DNA of 64,000 bases from CAVSSX01 sp963730735 (GCA_963730735.1 CAVSSX010000007.1:558001-622000); one strand, 5' to 3'; positions 40,767 to 49,625 are shown, counted from the stretch's first letter. Notes: generated from the letters alone by a model not told the origin. Program-made: numbers and translations.

Positions 40767-41143
40767 TGGCGTCCAAGACCGTTCCCACCCGGGCCCTGAG
40801 GATCCGGCGCCATGCCCGGGTGCGGGGCAAGGTCAGCGGCAGCACCGAGCGGCCCCGTCTGGCCGTGCACCGTTCCAACCGGCACATCGCCGCACAAGTC
40901 ATCGACGACACCACGGGTCGCACCCTGGCCGCCGCCTCCTCGGTGGAGCCGGAGCTGCGGGCGTCCCTCGGGGCCGCCGGCGGTGGCAACCTGACCGGGG
41001 CCGAGGCGGTCGGCCGGCTGGTCGCCCAACGAGCCAAGGCCGCCGACGTCGACCAGGTGGTGTTCGACCGGGGCGGGTTCGCCTACCACGGCCGCATCGC
41101 CGTGCTGGCCGACGCCGCCCGCAGTGAAGGACTGGAGTTCTAA
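40766..41143 (+). CDS. rplR: 50S ribosomal protein L18
   Basis: uL18 of 125 residues, a 5S rRNA-binding protein. RRHARVRGKVSGSTERPRLA, VHRSNRHIAAQVIDDT and the C-terminal FDRGGFAYHGRIAVLADAAR are canonical. It overlaps rplF by one base. Confidence 0.98.
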   Translation: MASKTVPTRALRIRRHARVRGKVSGSTERPRLAVHRSNRHIAAQVIDDTTGRTLAAASSVEPELRASLGAAGGGNLTGAEAVGRLVAQRAKAADVDQVVFDRGGFAYHGRIAVLADAARSEGLEF

Positions 41144-41146
41144 GCC

Positions 41147-41695
41147 ATGACCGACGTGCAGTACGAAGAGCGGACCATCCGGGTGAACCGGGTGGCCAAG
41201 GTGGTCAAGGGTGGTCGGCGGTTCTCCTTCGCCGCCCTCATGGTGGTCGGCGACGGCAACGGCCACGTCGGCCTGGGCTACGGCAAGGCCAAGGAAGCCG
41301 GCCTGGCCGTGCAGAAGGGCATCGAGGAAGCGCGCAAGAACGTCTTCGAGGTGGCCCTGGCCGGCTCGACCATCACCCACCCCATCATCGGGGAGAGCGG
41401 TGCCGGTCGGGTCATGCTGAAGCCGGCCGCCCCCGGGACCGGCGTGATCGCCGGCGGCGCGGCGCGGGCCATCTTGGAGATGGCCGGCATCCGCGACATC
41501 CTGGCCAAGTCGCTCGGTTCGTCCAACGGCATCAACGTGGCCCACGCCACCATCGCCGGCCTCAAGGCCCTGCGCCGACCCGACGAGGTGGCGGCCCTGC
41601 GGGGCAAGCAGCCCGACGAGGTGTCCCCGGCCGGCGTCCTGCGGGCCTACCGCGAGCGCAAGCGTGAGGTCGACCTGTTCACGGAGGTCAAGTAG
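41147..41695 (+). CDS. rpsE: 30S ribosomal protein S5
   Basis: uS5 of 182 residues with roles in decoding fidelity and mRNA unwinding. VNRVAKVVKGGRRFSFAALM, VVGDGNGHVGLGYGKAKEAG and AGGAARAILEMAGIRDILAK are canonical. The region where spectinomycin-resistance changes occur (VVKGGRRF) looks wild type. Confidence 0.98.
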   Translation: MTDVQYEERTIRVNRVAKVVKGGRRFSFAALMVVGDGNGHVGLGYGKAKEAGLAVQKGIEEARKNVFEVALAGSTITHPIIGESGAGRVMLKPAAPGTGVIAGGAARAILEMAGIRDILAKSLGSSNGINVAHATIAGLKALRRPDEVAALRGKQPDEVSPAGVLRAYRERKREVDLFTEVK

Positions 41696-41697
41696 CC

Positions 41698-41910
41698 ATG
41701 GCCCCGGCCACACCGGCCGCCGACGAGTCCCGGATCAAGGTGACCCAGGTCCGCTCGTCGATCGGCTCCAAGCCCAAGCACCGTGGGACCCTCCGGGCCC
41801 TCGGCCTGCGGGGGATCGGACAGTCCAACGAGCTGCCCGACCGCCCGGAGATCCGAGGCATGCTGGCCCGCGTCCCGCACCTGATCAGCGTTGAGGAAGT
41901 GACGTCATGA
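41698..41910 (+). CDS. rpmD: 50S ribosomal protein L30
   Basis: uL30 of 70 residues. KVTQVRSSIGSKPKHRGTLR and ALGLRGIGQSNELPDRPEIR are typical, and a short N-terminal extension (MAPATPAADESR) precedes the core. It overlaps rplO by 4 nt. Confidence 0.96.
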   Translation: MAPATPAADESRIKVTQVRSSIGSKPKHRGTLRALGLRGIGQSNELPDRPEIRGMLARVPHLISVEEVTS

Positions 41911-42395
41911 AGCTCCACGAGCTGACCCCGGCCAAGGGGTCGACCAAGGCCAAGCGCCGGGTCGCCCGCGGCATCGGGGGCAAGGGCGGCAAGACCGCCG
42001 GCCGGGGCACCAAGGGCCAGAAGGCCCGCAACACCGTGCCCGTAGGCTTCGAGGGCGGCCAGCTCCCGATCATGCAGCGGATCCCCAAGCTGCGGGGGTT
42101 CAAGAACCCGTTCCGGGTCGAGTACACGCCGGTCAACCTGGACGCCCTGGCGGCGCTGGGCGCCGACCGGGTCGACGTCGACCTCATGGTGGCCTCGGGC
42201 CTCGTCCGGCCGAACGCCCTGGTGAAGGTGCTCGGGCGGGGCGACATCGGCGGACCGGTCCACGTGACGGCCCACGCCTTCTCGGCCAGCGCCGAGACGG
42301 CAATCACCGCGGCGGGAGGTAGTGTCGAGCGCCTGCCGCTCCCGTTCGGGGGTGGCCGGCCGCCGGCGCAGGGCAACGCCCTCATGAACCGGTAG
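41907..42395 (+). CDS. rplO: 50S ribosomal protein L15
   Basis: uL15 of 162 residues, a late 50S assembly protein. MKLHELTPAKGSTKAKRRVA, RGIGGKGGKTAGRGTKGQKA and EGGQLPIMQRIPKLRGFKN are canonical. The N-terminal Gly/Lys-rich arm penetrates the rRNA. ATGA overlap with rpmD; secY follows after 37 nt. Confidence 0.98.
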   Translation: MKLHELTPAKGSTKAKRRVARGIGGKGGKTAGRGTKGQKARNTVPVGFEGGQLPIMQRIPKLRGFKNPFRVEYTPVNLDALAALGADRVDVDLMVASGLVRPNALVKVLGRGDIGGPVHVTAHAFSASAETAITAAGGSVERLPLPFGGGRPPAQGNALMNR

Positions 42396-42432
42396 TGAGC
42401 CGCGGCGGCTCACGCCCCTAGACGAGGACGCG

Positions 42433-43725
42433 ATGCTTTCCAGGTTGGGCAACATCTTCAGGGTCCCCGACCTGCGCAACAAGGTCATCTTCACCCTGAC
42501 GATCGTCGCCCTCTACCAGCTCGGGGCGAACATCCCCGTGCCCGGGGTCAGTTACGCCAAGGTCCAGCAGCTCCAGAGCGCGGCCGGTTCCTCGGGCGTC
42601 TTCGGCTTCCTCAACCTCTTCAGCGGCGGCGCCCTGACGCGCCTGGCCATCTTCGGGCTCGGGGTGATGCCCTACATCACCAGCTCGATCATCATCCAGC
42701 TGCTGTCCACGGTCATCCCCAAGCTCGAGGAGTGGCGCGAGCAGGGGGCGGTGGGCCAGAAGAAGACCACCCAGACGACCCGGTACCTGACGATCGCCCT
42801 GGCCCTGATGCAGTCGACCGGGCTGGTGTACGTCTTCCACGGCAACGACGCCAGCCTGCTCGGGATCACCCAGAGCATCGACCTGATCCCCAACTTCAGC
42901 GTGGCCAAGGGCGCCTTCATGGTCCTGTGCCTCACCGCCGGGACGGCCTTCGTCATGTGGTTGGCCGAGCTCATCACCCAGCGCGGCATCGGCCAGGGCA
43001 TGTCGATCCTGATCTTCGCCAACGTGGTGGCGGCCATCCCCTCGGGGGGCAAGGCCATCTACGAGGAGGGTGGCTCGGTCAAGTTCGTGGTCATCCTGGT
43101 GCTCTCGATCGCCCTGTTGGTGCTGATCGTCTTCATGGAGCAGGGACAACGACGAATACCCGTCACCTTCGCCAAACGGGTGGTGGGGCGGCGGACCGAG
43201 GGCGGGTCGAGCACCTACATCCCGCTGAAGGTGAACCAGTCGGGCGTCATCCCGATCATCTTCGCCTCGTCGGTCCTGTACATCCCGGTCCTCTTGTCGA
43301 ACATCATCCCGTCGACGGCCTTCCGGAACTTCGTCAACCAGAACATCTCGCCCACGTCGTTCTTCTACATCTCGGTGTACTTCGTGCTGATCCTGGTCTT
43401 CACGTTCTTCTACGTGTACGTGGCCTTCGATCCCCACCAGCAGGCCGACATCATCCGAAAACAGGGCGGGTTCATCCCCGGGATCCGGCCCGGGCCGCCG
43501 ACCGAGCGCTACCTGGCGCATATCCTGAACCGGATCACGGTGGTGGGGGCGATTTTCCTCGGGCTCGTCGCCGTGTCACCCTCATTGCTCATGGCACTCT
43601 GGCACCTGAACCGCTTCCCGTTCTACGGTACGACGCTGCTGATTTCCGTGGGGGTGGCGCTCGAGACGATGAAACAGATCGACAGTCAGCTGATGATGCG
43701 CAACTACGAGGGCTTCCTCAAGTAG
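42433..43725 (+). CDS. secY: Preprotein translocase subunit SecY
   Basis: Channel subunit of the Sec translocon, 430 residues with about ten membrane helices. It starts MLSRLGNIFRVPDLRNKVIF and has the plug/TM2 region (SGGALTRLAIFGLGVMPYIT), QRGIGQGMSILIFANV and the cytosolic loop IPLKVNQSGVIPIIFASSVL. The C-terminal MKQIDSQLMMRNYEGFLK is typical. It sits at its usual place between rplO and adk. Confidence 0.98.
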   Translation: MLSRLGNIFRVPDLRNKVIFTLTIVALYQLGANIPVPGVSYAKVQQLQSAAGSSGVFGFLNLFSGGALTRLAIFGLGVMPYITSSIIIQLLSTVIPKLEEWREQGAVGQKKTTQTTRYLTIALALMQSTGLVYVFHGNDASLLGITQSIDLIPNFSVAKGAFMVLCLTAGTAFVMWLAELITQRGIGQGMSILIFANVVAAIPSGGKAIYEEGGSVKFVVILVLSIALLVLIVFMEQGQRRIPVTFAKRVVGRRTEGGSSTYIPLKVNQSGVIPIIFASSVLYIPVLLSNIIPSTAFRNFVNQNISPTSFFYISVYFVLILVFTFFYVYVAFDPHQQADIIRKQGGFIPGIRPGPPTERYLAHILNRITVVGAIFLGLVAVSPSLLMALWHLNRFPFYGTTLLISVGVALETMKQIDSQLMMRNYEGFLK

Positions 43726-43732
43726 GGCTTGG

Positions 43733-44398
43733 GTGGTACCCGGGGTAAGACTCGTGGTCCTCGGCAAACAGGGGGCCGGTAAGGGGACGCAGTGCGTGCG
43801 TCTCTCGCACCACTATGTCGTGCCGCACGTCTCCACCGGCGACGAGCTGCGGGCGGCGGTGAAGCTCCGGACCCCGCTCGGGCTGCGGGCCAAGGAGGTC
43901 ATGGACCGCGGCGAGCTGCTCTCCGACGACATGGTCATGGAGATGGTGGGCGAGCGCCTGAACGAGGGCGACACCCGGGCCCGGGGCTTCATCCTCGACG
44001 GCTGCCCCCGGACCATCGCTCAGGCCGAGACGCTGGCCGAGCTGCTGACGCCCACCCGGGTCGACCTGGTCCTCGACCTCGAGGTGCCGACCGAGCTGGT
44101 CCTCGAGCGGCTGGCCTCGAGGCGGGTCTGCGTCGACTGCGGCACCAACTACTCGACCTCGGCCCCGCCGGTGATCAACTGGACCTGCGACACCTGCGGC
44201 GGCGAGGTCGTCCAGCGTGAGGACGACACCGAGGAGGCCATCTCGCGCCGGCTGCAGCTCTACGAAGCGTCGACGGCGCCCCTGATCGACTGGTACACCG
44301 AACGGGGCCTGCTGGTGGCCGTCGACGGCACCGGCTCGCCCGACCAGGTGACCGAGCGCCTGGTCGACGCCATCGACCAGCACCGGGCCTCGCGGTGA
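43733..44398 (+). CDS. adk: Adenylate kinase
   Basis: Adenylate kinase of 221 residues (2 ADP = ATP + AMP). It has the P-loop VVLGKQGAGKGTQ, STGDELRAAV, GFILDGCPRTIAQAE and a zinc-type LID: CVDCG and CDTCG form a four-cysteine site. The LID is full length. The GTG at 43733 gives MVPGVRLVVLG. The alternative GTG at 43754 would cut into the first beta strand, so I prefer the longer form; no Shine-Dalgarno is clear. Confidence 0.95.
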   Translation: MVPGVRLVVLGKQGAGKGTQCVRLSHHYVVPHVSTGDELRAAVKLRTPLGLRAKEVMDRGELLSDDMVMEMVGERLNEGDTRARGFILDGCPRTIAQAETLAELLTPTRVDLVLDLEVPTELVLERLASRRVCVDCGTNYSTSAPPVINWTCDTCGGEVVQREDDTEEAISRRLQLYEASTAPLIDWYTERGLLVAVDGTGSPDQVTERLVDAIDQHRASR

Positions 44399-44436
44399 AC
44401 GGGCCAGGCCCGACGAGCTGGTAGACGGGAGGGGCG

Positions 44437-45177
44437 ATGCGACGGAACAAAGAAGAGCTGGACAAGATGCGGCGGGCCGGCAAGGTCGTGGCCGAGATGC
44501 ACGAGGCCACCCGGGCCGCCGCCAAGCCCGGCGTCACCACCCTCGAGGTCGACGCCGTGGCCCGGGACGTGCTGGCCCGGCGGGGCGCCACCTCGAACTT
44601 CCTCAACTACCACGGCTTCCCGGCCGTGATCTGCACCTCGCCCAACGACATGATCGTGCACGGCATCCCCGGTGGCTACGTGCTCGAGGAGGGCGACATC
44701 CTGTCGATCGACTGCGGGGCGATCATCGAGGGCTACCACGGGGACGCCGCCTTCACCATGGGCATCGGCTCGATCTCCAAGGAGGCCCAGCGGCTGATCG
44801 ACGTCACCGAGCGGAGCCTGTGGGCCGGGATCGAGCAGCTGCGGGACGGGAACCGCCTGAACGAGGTGGGTCGGGCCGTCCAGAAGGTGGCCGAGGCGGC
44901 CGGGTACACGGTGGTGCGCGAGTACGTGGGCCATGCCATCGGCACGGCGATGCACGAGCAGCCCCAGGTGCCGAACTACTGGCCCGGGTCGCCCGGCCCC
45001 ACCCTCAAGACCGGCATGGTCTTCGCCATCGAGCCCATGGTCAACGCCGGGACGGCGGACACCGAGGTGCTCGACGACCAGTGGAGCGTGATGACCGCCG
45101 ACGGCAAGCTCTCGGCCCACTTCGAGCACACCATCGCCGTCACCGAGGACGGCCCGGAGGTCTTCACCCTGCCCTGA
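44437..45177 (+). CDS. map: Methionine aminopeptidase type I
   Basis: Removes N-terminal Met from nascent proteins; 246 residues. The five metal ligands are in expected contexts: D in SIDCGAIIEGYHGDAAFTMG (two Asp), H in YVGHAIGTAMHEQPQVPNYW, E in FAIEPMVNAG and E near the end. It belongs to the short type Ia form with no N-terminal zinc domain. A Shine-Dalgarno (GGGAGGGG) precedes the ATG. It lies in the usual adk-map-infA order. Confidence 0.97.
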   Translation: MRRNKEELDKMRRAGKVVAEMHEATRAAAKPGVTTLEVDAVARDVLARRGATSNFLNYHGFPAVICTSPNDMIVHGIPGGYVLEEGDILSIDCGAIIEGYHGDAAFTMGIGSISKEAQRLIDVTERSLWAGIEQLRDGNRLNEVGRAVQKVAEAAGYTVVREYVGHAIGTAMHEQPQVPNYWPGSPGPTLKTGMVFAIEPMVNAGTADTEVLDDQWSVMTADGKLSAHFEHTIAVTEDGPEVFTLP

Positions 45178-45197
45178 GCGGCCGTCCCGGGGTCGGG

Positions 45198-45226
45198 CTG
45201 GCATTGCGCTGGGTTTCCGCTAGAAT
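45198..45226 (+). promoter_or_regulatory. Candidate infA-rpmJ-rpsM promoter
   Basis: CTGGCA (45198-45203), a 17-bp spacer and TAGAAT (45221-45226). It lies in the 175-bp gap after map and gives a leader of about 120 nt for infA. Confidence 0.5.
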
Positions 45227-45352
45227 CATCCTTCGGCCTGCTCCCCGCGCCCGCACGGGGACGGGCGAGCGCCGGATCCCGTGTTGTCCGCAGGGTCGTG
45301 GTCCGCGCCGTCGACGGTCGAACGAGAAGTCAAAAGAGTTGAGGAGAGTCAC

Positions 45353-45577
45353 CTGCCCAAGCCCAAGGAAGACGCCATCGTGCTCGAGGGGACGGTCGTC
45401 GAGCCGCTACCCAACGCGATGTTCCGCGTGGAGCTCGAGAACGGGCACAAGGTGCTGGCGCACTCCTCGGGCAAGATGCGGATGCACCGTATTCGGATCC
45501 TGCCCGGCGACAAGGTGCAGGTGGAGATCACGCCGTACGACCTGAACCGGGGACGGATCACCTACCGCTACAAGTAG
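45353..45577 (+). CDS. infA: Translation initiation factor IF-1 (CTG start)
   Basis: IF-1 of 74 residues, an OB-fold factor that occupies the ribosomal A site during initiation. KEDAIVLEGTVVEPLPNAMF, RVELENGHKVLAHSSGKMRM and PYDLNRGRITYRYK match the family end to end. There is no in-frame ATG, GTG or TTG at the expected position. CTG at 45353 gives the normal length and has GAGGAG (45341-45346) 6 nt upstream. The nearest other in-frame start candidates are about 20 codons upstream, in non-conserved sequence. Confidence 0.93.
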   Translation: MPKPKEDAIVLEGTVVEPLPNAMFRVELENGHKVLAHSSGKMRMHRIRILPGDKVQVEITPYDLNRGRITYRYK

Positions 45578-45645
45578 GCGGTCGGCCGCCGGGGCCGGGT
45601 GGGCGGCGCCGGCAGGTACGAGGACTGAAGGAAGAAGAGGACATC

Positions 45646-45759
45646 GTGAAGGTTCGACCGAGCGTCAAGCCGATCTGTGAGAAGTGCAAGGTGGTCCGCC
45701 GGCACGGTCGCGTCGTCGTGATCTGCGACAACCCCCGGCACAAGCAGCGCCAGGGCTAA
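45646..45759 (+). CDS. rpmJ: 50S ribosomal protein L36
   Basis: bL36 of 37 residues starting at the GTG at 45646 (MKVRPSVKPICEKCKVVRRH). The zinc ligands C-x2-C-x12-C-x4-H are intact (CEKC...CDNPRH), so this is the zinc-binding C+ form. It lies between infA and rpsM, the usual place. Confidence 0.97.
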   Translation: MKVRPSVKPICEKCKVVRRHGRVVVICDNPRHKQRQG

Positions 45760-45774
45760 GAGAGGACATCGGGT

Positions 45775-46152
45775 ATGGCTCGAATCGCCGGAGTGGACAT
45801 CCCCCGTGAGAAGCGGCTGGAGATCTCCCTCACCTACATCTACGGCATTGGCCAGACGGTGGCCCGCGAGATCTGCTCGCGTTCCGACGTCGACCCCAAC
45901 ACCCGTGTCCGGGAGCTCACCGACGAAGAGGTGACCCGGCTCCGCAACGACATCGACGCCAACCTGCGGGTCGAGGGTGACCTGCGCCGGGACGTGTCCC
46001 AGGACATCAAGCGCAAGATGGAGATCAACTGCTACGAGGGCATCCGGCACCGCAAGGGCCTGCCGGTCCACGGGCAGCGCACCCACACCAACGCCCGCAC
46101 CCGAAAGGGCCCGAAGAAGACCGTGGCCGGGAAGAAGAAGGTTCGCAAGTAG
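45775..46152 (+). CDS. rpsM: 30S ribosomal protein S13
   Basis: uS13 of 125 residues in the 30S head, bridging to 50S and P-site tRNA. ARIAGVDIPREKRLEISLTY, YGIGQTVAREICSRSDVDPN and GLPVHGQRTHTNARTRKGPK are canonical. AGAGAGGA precedes the ATG. The stop is directly followed by the rpsK start. Confidence 0.98.
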   Translation: MARIAGVDIPREKRLEISLTYIYGIGQTVAREICSRSDVDPNTRVRELTDEEVTRLRNDIDANLRVEGDLRRDVSQDIKRKMEINCYEGIRHRKGLPVHGQRTHTNARTRKGPKKTVAGKKKVRK

Positions 46153-46554
46153 ATGGCTAAGCCCACCAAGCAGCAGGCCCGGCGGCCCCGGCGCCGCGAG
46201 CGCAAGAACATCAGCTACGGCGTCGCCCACATCAAGAGCTCGTTCAACAACACGATCGTCTCGATCGCCGACCCCGAGGGCAACGTGCTCGCCTGGGCCT
46301 CGGCCGGGAACGTGGGCTTCAAGGGTTCCCGCAAGTCGACCCCCTTCGCCGCCCAGCTGGCCGCCGAGGCGTGTGCCCGCCGGGCGATGGAGCACGGCGT
46401 CCGCAAGGTCGACGTGCTGGTCCGTGGCCCGGGCTCGGGCCGCGAGACGGCCATCCGGTCGCTGGCCGCCGCCGGCATCGAGGTCGTCGGCATCAAAGAC
46501 GTCACCCCCATCCCGCACAACGGCTGCCGCCCCAAGAAGCGGCGCCGGGTGTAG
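46153..46554 (+). CDS. rpsK: 30S ribosomal protein S11
   Basis: uS11 of 133 residues on the platform near the E site. ISYGVAHIKSSFNNTIVSIA, GNVGFKGSRKSTPFAAQLAA and VTPIPHNGCRPKKRRRV are canonical. Confidence 0.98.
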   Translation: MAKPTKQQARRPRRRERKNISYGVAHIKSSFNNTIVSIADPEGNVLAWASAGNVGFKGSRKSTPFAAQLAAEACARRAMEHGVRKVDVLVRGPGSGRETAIRSLAAAGIEVVGIKDVTPIPHNGCRPKKRRRV

Positions 46555-46597
46555 GGCCGGGACCACCAGACAGCACGAGAGAAGCGAAGGACCGAGC

Positions 46598-47245
46598 ATG
46601 GCTCGATACACCGGACCCGTCTGCCGGCTCTGCCGGCGGGAGCGGACGAAATTGTTCTTGAAGGGCGAGCGCTGCTACTCGCTCAAGTGCCCGGTCTCCG
46701 AGGCGGTGACCGACCGGCACAGCCGCGCCTACCCGCCGGGTGAGCACGGCCGCGACCGCATGCGCCAGGGCTCGGAGTACCTGGCCCAGCTGCGTGAGAA
46801 GCAGAAGGCCCGCCGGATCTACGGCCTGCTCGAGAAGCAGTTCCGCAACCTCTACGAGGAGGCCAACCGTCAGGAGGGCATCACCGGCGAGAACCTGCTC
46901 CGCAACCTGGAGCTGCGGCTCGACAACGTGGCCTTCCGGGCCGGCTGGGGCGCCAGTCGTCGCCAGGCCCGTCAGTTCGTCCGCCACGGCCACGTGCTGG
47001 TCAACGGCAAGCGGGTGACGATCCCGAGCTACCGGGTCCGCAAGGGCGAGACCATCACGCTCAAGCAGGGCTCGCGGGAGATCTTCCCCGTGCGTCGGAA
47101 CATGGACACCCTCGACCGTCAGACCCCGCCCTGGCTGCAGTCGGCCGACGCCGGCTTCTCGGTGGAGGTCCTCAACCCGCCGTTGCGGGAGCACATCGAC
47201 GAGCCGGTGCAAGAGCAGCTCATCGTGGAGCTCTACTCGAAGTAG
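46598..47245 (+). CDS. rpsD: 30S ribosomal protein S4 (zinc type)
   Basis: uS4 of 215 residues, a primary 16S rRNA binder and helicase-like mRNA-entry protein. The N-terminal cysteines CRLC and CYSLKC form the zinc site of C+ S4. The S4 RNA-binding domain is clear (LELRLDNVAFRAGWGASRRQ, ARQFVRHGHVLVNGKRVTIP). The ATG at 46598 is fixed by conservation; the same frame is open upstream through rpsK. Confidence 0.98.
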   Translation: MARYTGPVCRLCRRERTKLFLKGERCYSLKCPVSEAVTDRHSRAYPPGEHGRDRMRQGSEYLAQLREKQKARRIYGLLEKQFRNLYEEANRQEGITGENLLRNLELRLDNVAFRAGWGASRRQARQFVRHGHVLVNGKRVTIPSYRVRKGETITLKQGSREIFPVRRNMDTLDRQTPPWLQSADAGFSVEVLNPPLREHIDEPVQEQLIVELYSK

Positions 47246-47326
47246 CGGCCGCCGCCGGGCCACCCCGCCCCGCCCCGCCGACCCCCCGCCCGCCGACCCA
47301 TCCAGGACATTCAGGAGCCCGCACCC

Positions 47327-48265
47327 ATGCTCATCATCCAGCGACCCACCGTCGAGGCCGTCGACGAACTCTCCGACAACCGCCAGCGCTTCGCCGTCGG
47401 CCCGCTCGACCCCGGTTTCGGCCACACGCTCGGCAACAGCCTGCGGCGGACCCTCCTGTCGTCGATCCCCGGCGGGGCCGTCACCCAGGTGCGCTTCGAC
47501 GAGGCCCTGCACGAGTTCACGACCCTGCCCGGCGTGAAAGAGGACGTCACCGACATCATCTTGAACCTGAAGGACCTGCTGGTCCGGGTGGACACCGACG
47601 AGCCGGTGACCCTGCGCTTCGACAAGCGGGGCCCCGGCGACGCCACGGCGGCCGACCTGCAGACCACCCCCGACGTCGAGGTGCTCAACCCCGACCTGCG
47701 GATCGCCACCCTGAACGCCAAGGGCCGCCTGGCCCTCGACATCACGGTCGAGCGGGGCCGGGGCTACGTCTCGGCCGACAAGAACAAGCGCTCCTCGACC
47801 ATCGGGGTCATCCCGGTCGACTCGATCTTCTCGCCGGTGCGCCGGGTGACGTTCGCCGTCGAGCCGGTCCGGGTCGAGCAGTCGACCGACTTCGACCGCC
47901 TGGTGCTCGACATCGAGACCGACGGCTCCCTCACCCCCCAGGAGGCGCTGGCCTCGGCCGGTGACACCCTGCGCACCCTGGTCGGCCTGGTGGCCGACCT
48001 CGAGGACTCGCCCCAGGGCCTCGAGCTCGGGGAGACCGGGACCACCTCGAGCGGCTCGCCCGACCTCGACCTGCGGATCGAGGAGCTGGACCTCTCCGAG
48101 CGGCCCCGCAACTGCCTCAAGCGGGCCCAGATCAACACCATCGGCGAGCTGGTCGAGAAGACCCTCGACGACCTGCTGGCCATCACCAACTTCGGGCAGA
48201 AGTCGGCCGACGAGGTCATCGAGCGCCTCGACGAGCGCGGCCTGTCACTGCGGACCAAGGACTGA
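47327..48265 (+). CDS. rpoA: RNA polymerase alpha subunit
   Basis: Alpha subunit of 312 residues. The N-terminal dimerisation domain includes FAVGPLDPGFGHTLGNSLRR and TLLSSIPGGAVTQVRFD. The C-terminal domain has IEELDLSERPRNCLKRAQIN and ITNFGQKSADEVIERLDERG, which contact UP elements and activators. A Shine-Dalgarno (CAGGAG) precedes the ATG. The order rpsD-rpoA-rplQ is universal. Confidence 0.98.
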   Translation: MLIIQRPTVEAVDELSDNRQRFAVGPLDPGFGHTLGNSLRRTLLSSIPGGAVTQVRFDEALHEFTTLPGVKEDVTDIILNLKDLLVRVDTDEPVTLRFDKRGPGDATAADLQTTPDVEVLNPDLRIATLNAKGRLALDITVERGRGYVSADKNKRSSTIGVIPVDSIFSPVRRVTFAVEPVRVEQSTDFDRLVLDIETDGSLTPQEALASAGDTLRTLVGLVADLEDSPQGLELGETGTTSSGSPDLDLRIEELDLSERPRNCLKRAQINTIGELVEKTLDDLLAITNFGQKSADEVIERLDERGLSLRTKD

Positions 48266-48267
48266 AC

Positions 48268-48621
48268 ATGCAGGGAACCCCCAAACGAGGCCGCCGGCTC
48301 GGCGGCAGTGCCGCCCACCAGAAGGCCATGCTCGGGAACCTGGTGGCCTCGCTGATCGCCGCCGAGTCCCTGGTGACCACCGAGGCCAAGGCCAAGCAGC
48401 TGCGCCCGGTGGCCGAGAAGTGCATCACCGCCGCCCGCAAGGGCGGCGTGCACCAGCAGCGCCAGGTGGTGGCCCTGATCCGGGACAAGGACATGGCCCA
48501 CAAGCTGTTCGCCGACATCGGCCCCCGTTACGCCGAGCGCCCGGGTGGCTACACCCGGATCCTGAAGCTCGGTCCCCGTCCGGGCGACAACGCCCAGATG
48601 GCCCGGATCGAGCTGGTCTAG
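48268..48621 (+). CDS. rplQ: 50S ribosomal protein L17
   Basis: bL17 of 117 residues near the tunnel exit. GSAAHQKAMLGNLVASLIAA, ESLVTTEAKAKQLRPVAEK and RYAERPGGYTRILKLGPRPG are canonical. It starts 2 nt after the rpoA stop. Confidence 0.98.
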   Translation: MQGTPKRGRRLGGSAAHQKAMLGNLVASLIAAESLVTTEAKAKQLRPVAEKCITAARKGGVHQQRQVVALIRDKDMAHKLFADIGPRYAERPGGYTRILKLGPRPGDNAQMARIELV

Positions 48622-48629
48622 TCCGTCCA

Positions 48630-48652
48630 ACCGGCCGCCATCGGCGGCCGGT
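48630..48652 (+). terminator. Stem-loop after rplQ
   Basis: ACCGGCCGCC-ATC-GGCGGCCGGT is a perfect 10-bp stem with a 3-nt loop, 8 nt after the rplQ stop and 14 nt before truA. It has no U tract, so it may only attenuate. Confidence 0.5.
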
Positions 48653-48666
48653 GCCGGGGGCGACCT

Positions 48667-49554
48667 ATGCCTGACGACCCGCCGGCCGAGGACCTCCAGC
48701 GCTGGCGGCTGACGCTGGCCTACGACGGTTCGGCCTTCCGGGGCTTCGCCGCCCAACCCGGGCAGCCCACCGTGGCCGGGGCCCTCTCGACGGCGCTGGC
48801 CCGGGTGGCCCGTGCCGGTGAGGTGGCGCTGGTCTGTGCCGGGCGCACCGACGCCGGGGTCCACGCCCGGGGCCAGGTGGTCCACGTCGACCTGCCGGCC
48901 TCCCTGCCCGTCGTCCGCCGGCGCGGCGGTCCCGGCGAGATGGGGCCCGACGACCTCCGTCACGCCCTCAACCGCCAGCTGGCCCCGGCCGTGGTGGTCC
49001 GCACGGCCGAACGGGTCGGGACGGACTTCGACGCCCGGCGTTCGGCCCGGTCGCGCCACTACCGCTACCTGGTGTGGAACGCCCCGGTGCCCGAGCCGCT
49101 CCTGGCCCGGGTGGCCTGGCACGTGGCCGAGCCGCTCGACCTGCGGGCCCTGCACCTGGCCACCGACCCGGTGCTCGGGGAGCACGACTTCCGGGCGTTC
49201 TGCCGTCGGGCGCCGGGCCGGACGGCGGACGAGCCGATCGTGCGCCGGGTCACCGGCGCCGCCTGGTCGATCGCCGGGGCCCTCGGCCCGGACCTCGAGG
49301 CGATGGTGGCCGACCGGGGCAGCGCCGACGGGTGGGTCGCCGACGGCCCGGAGGGCCGTCTCCTGCGCTTCGACATCACCGCCGGCTCGTTCTGCCACCA
49401 GATGGTCCGGTCGCTGGTCGGGGCGCTGGTCGGGGCGGGCCGGGGCCGGGGGAGCGCCGCCACCATGATGGCCCTGCTGGCCTCGAGCGACCGGTCCGGG
49501 GCCCCGGACCCCGCCCCGGCCCACGGCCTCAGCCTGGAGTCGGTGGCCTACTGA
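48667..49554 (+). CDS. truA: tRNA pseudouridine synthase A
   Basis: Enzyme of 295 residues that makes pseudouridine 38-40 in the tRNA anticodon arm. LTLAYDGSAFRGFAAQPGQP, the catalytic Asp in CAGRTDAGVHARGQVVHVDL, and FDARRSARSRHYRYLVWN are typical. The C-terminal FCHQMVRSLVGALV is conserved. It follows rplQ as in many actinobacteria. Confidence 0.96.
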   Translation: MPDDPPAEDLQRWRLTLAYDGSAFRGFAAQPGQPTVAGALSTALARVARAGEVALVCAGRTDAGVHARGQVVHVDLPASLPVVRRRGGPGEMGPDDLRHALNRQLAPAVVVRTAERVGTDFDARRSARSRHYRYLVWNAPVPEPLLARVAWHVAEPLDLRALHLATDPVLGEHDFRAFCRRAPGRTADEPIVRRVTGAAWSIAGALGPDLEAMVADRGSADGWVADGPEGRLLRFDITAGSFCHQMVRSLVGALVGAGRGRGSAATMMALLASSDRSGAPDPAPAHGLSLESVAY

Positions 49555-49596
49555 CCGGTCGCCAGGGGCCGGCCCCCGCCCCGGCCGGCCAGCGGC

Positions 49597-49625
49597 TTGC
49601 CCGGGGCGGCCACAGGCCGTATCCT
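49597..49625 (+). promoter_or_regulatory. rplM-rpsI promoter
   Basis: TTGCCC (49597-49602), a 17-bp spacer and TATCCT (49620-49625), about 90 bp before rplM. Confidence 0.6.
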
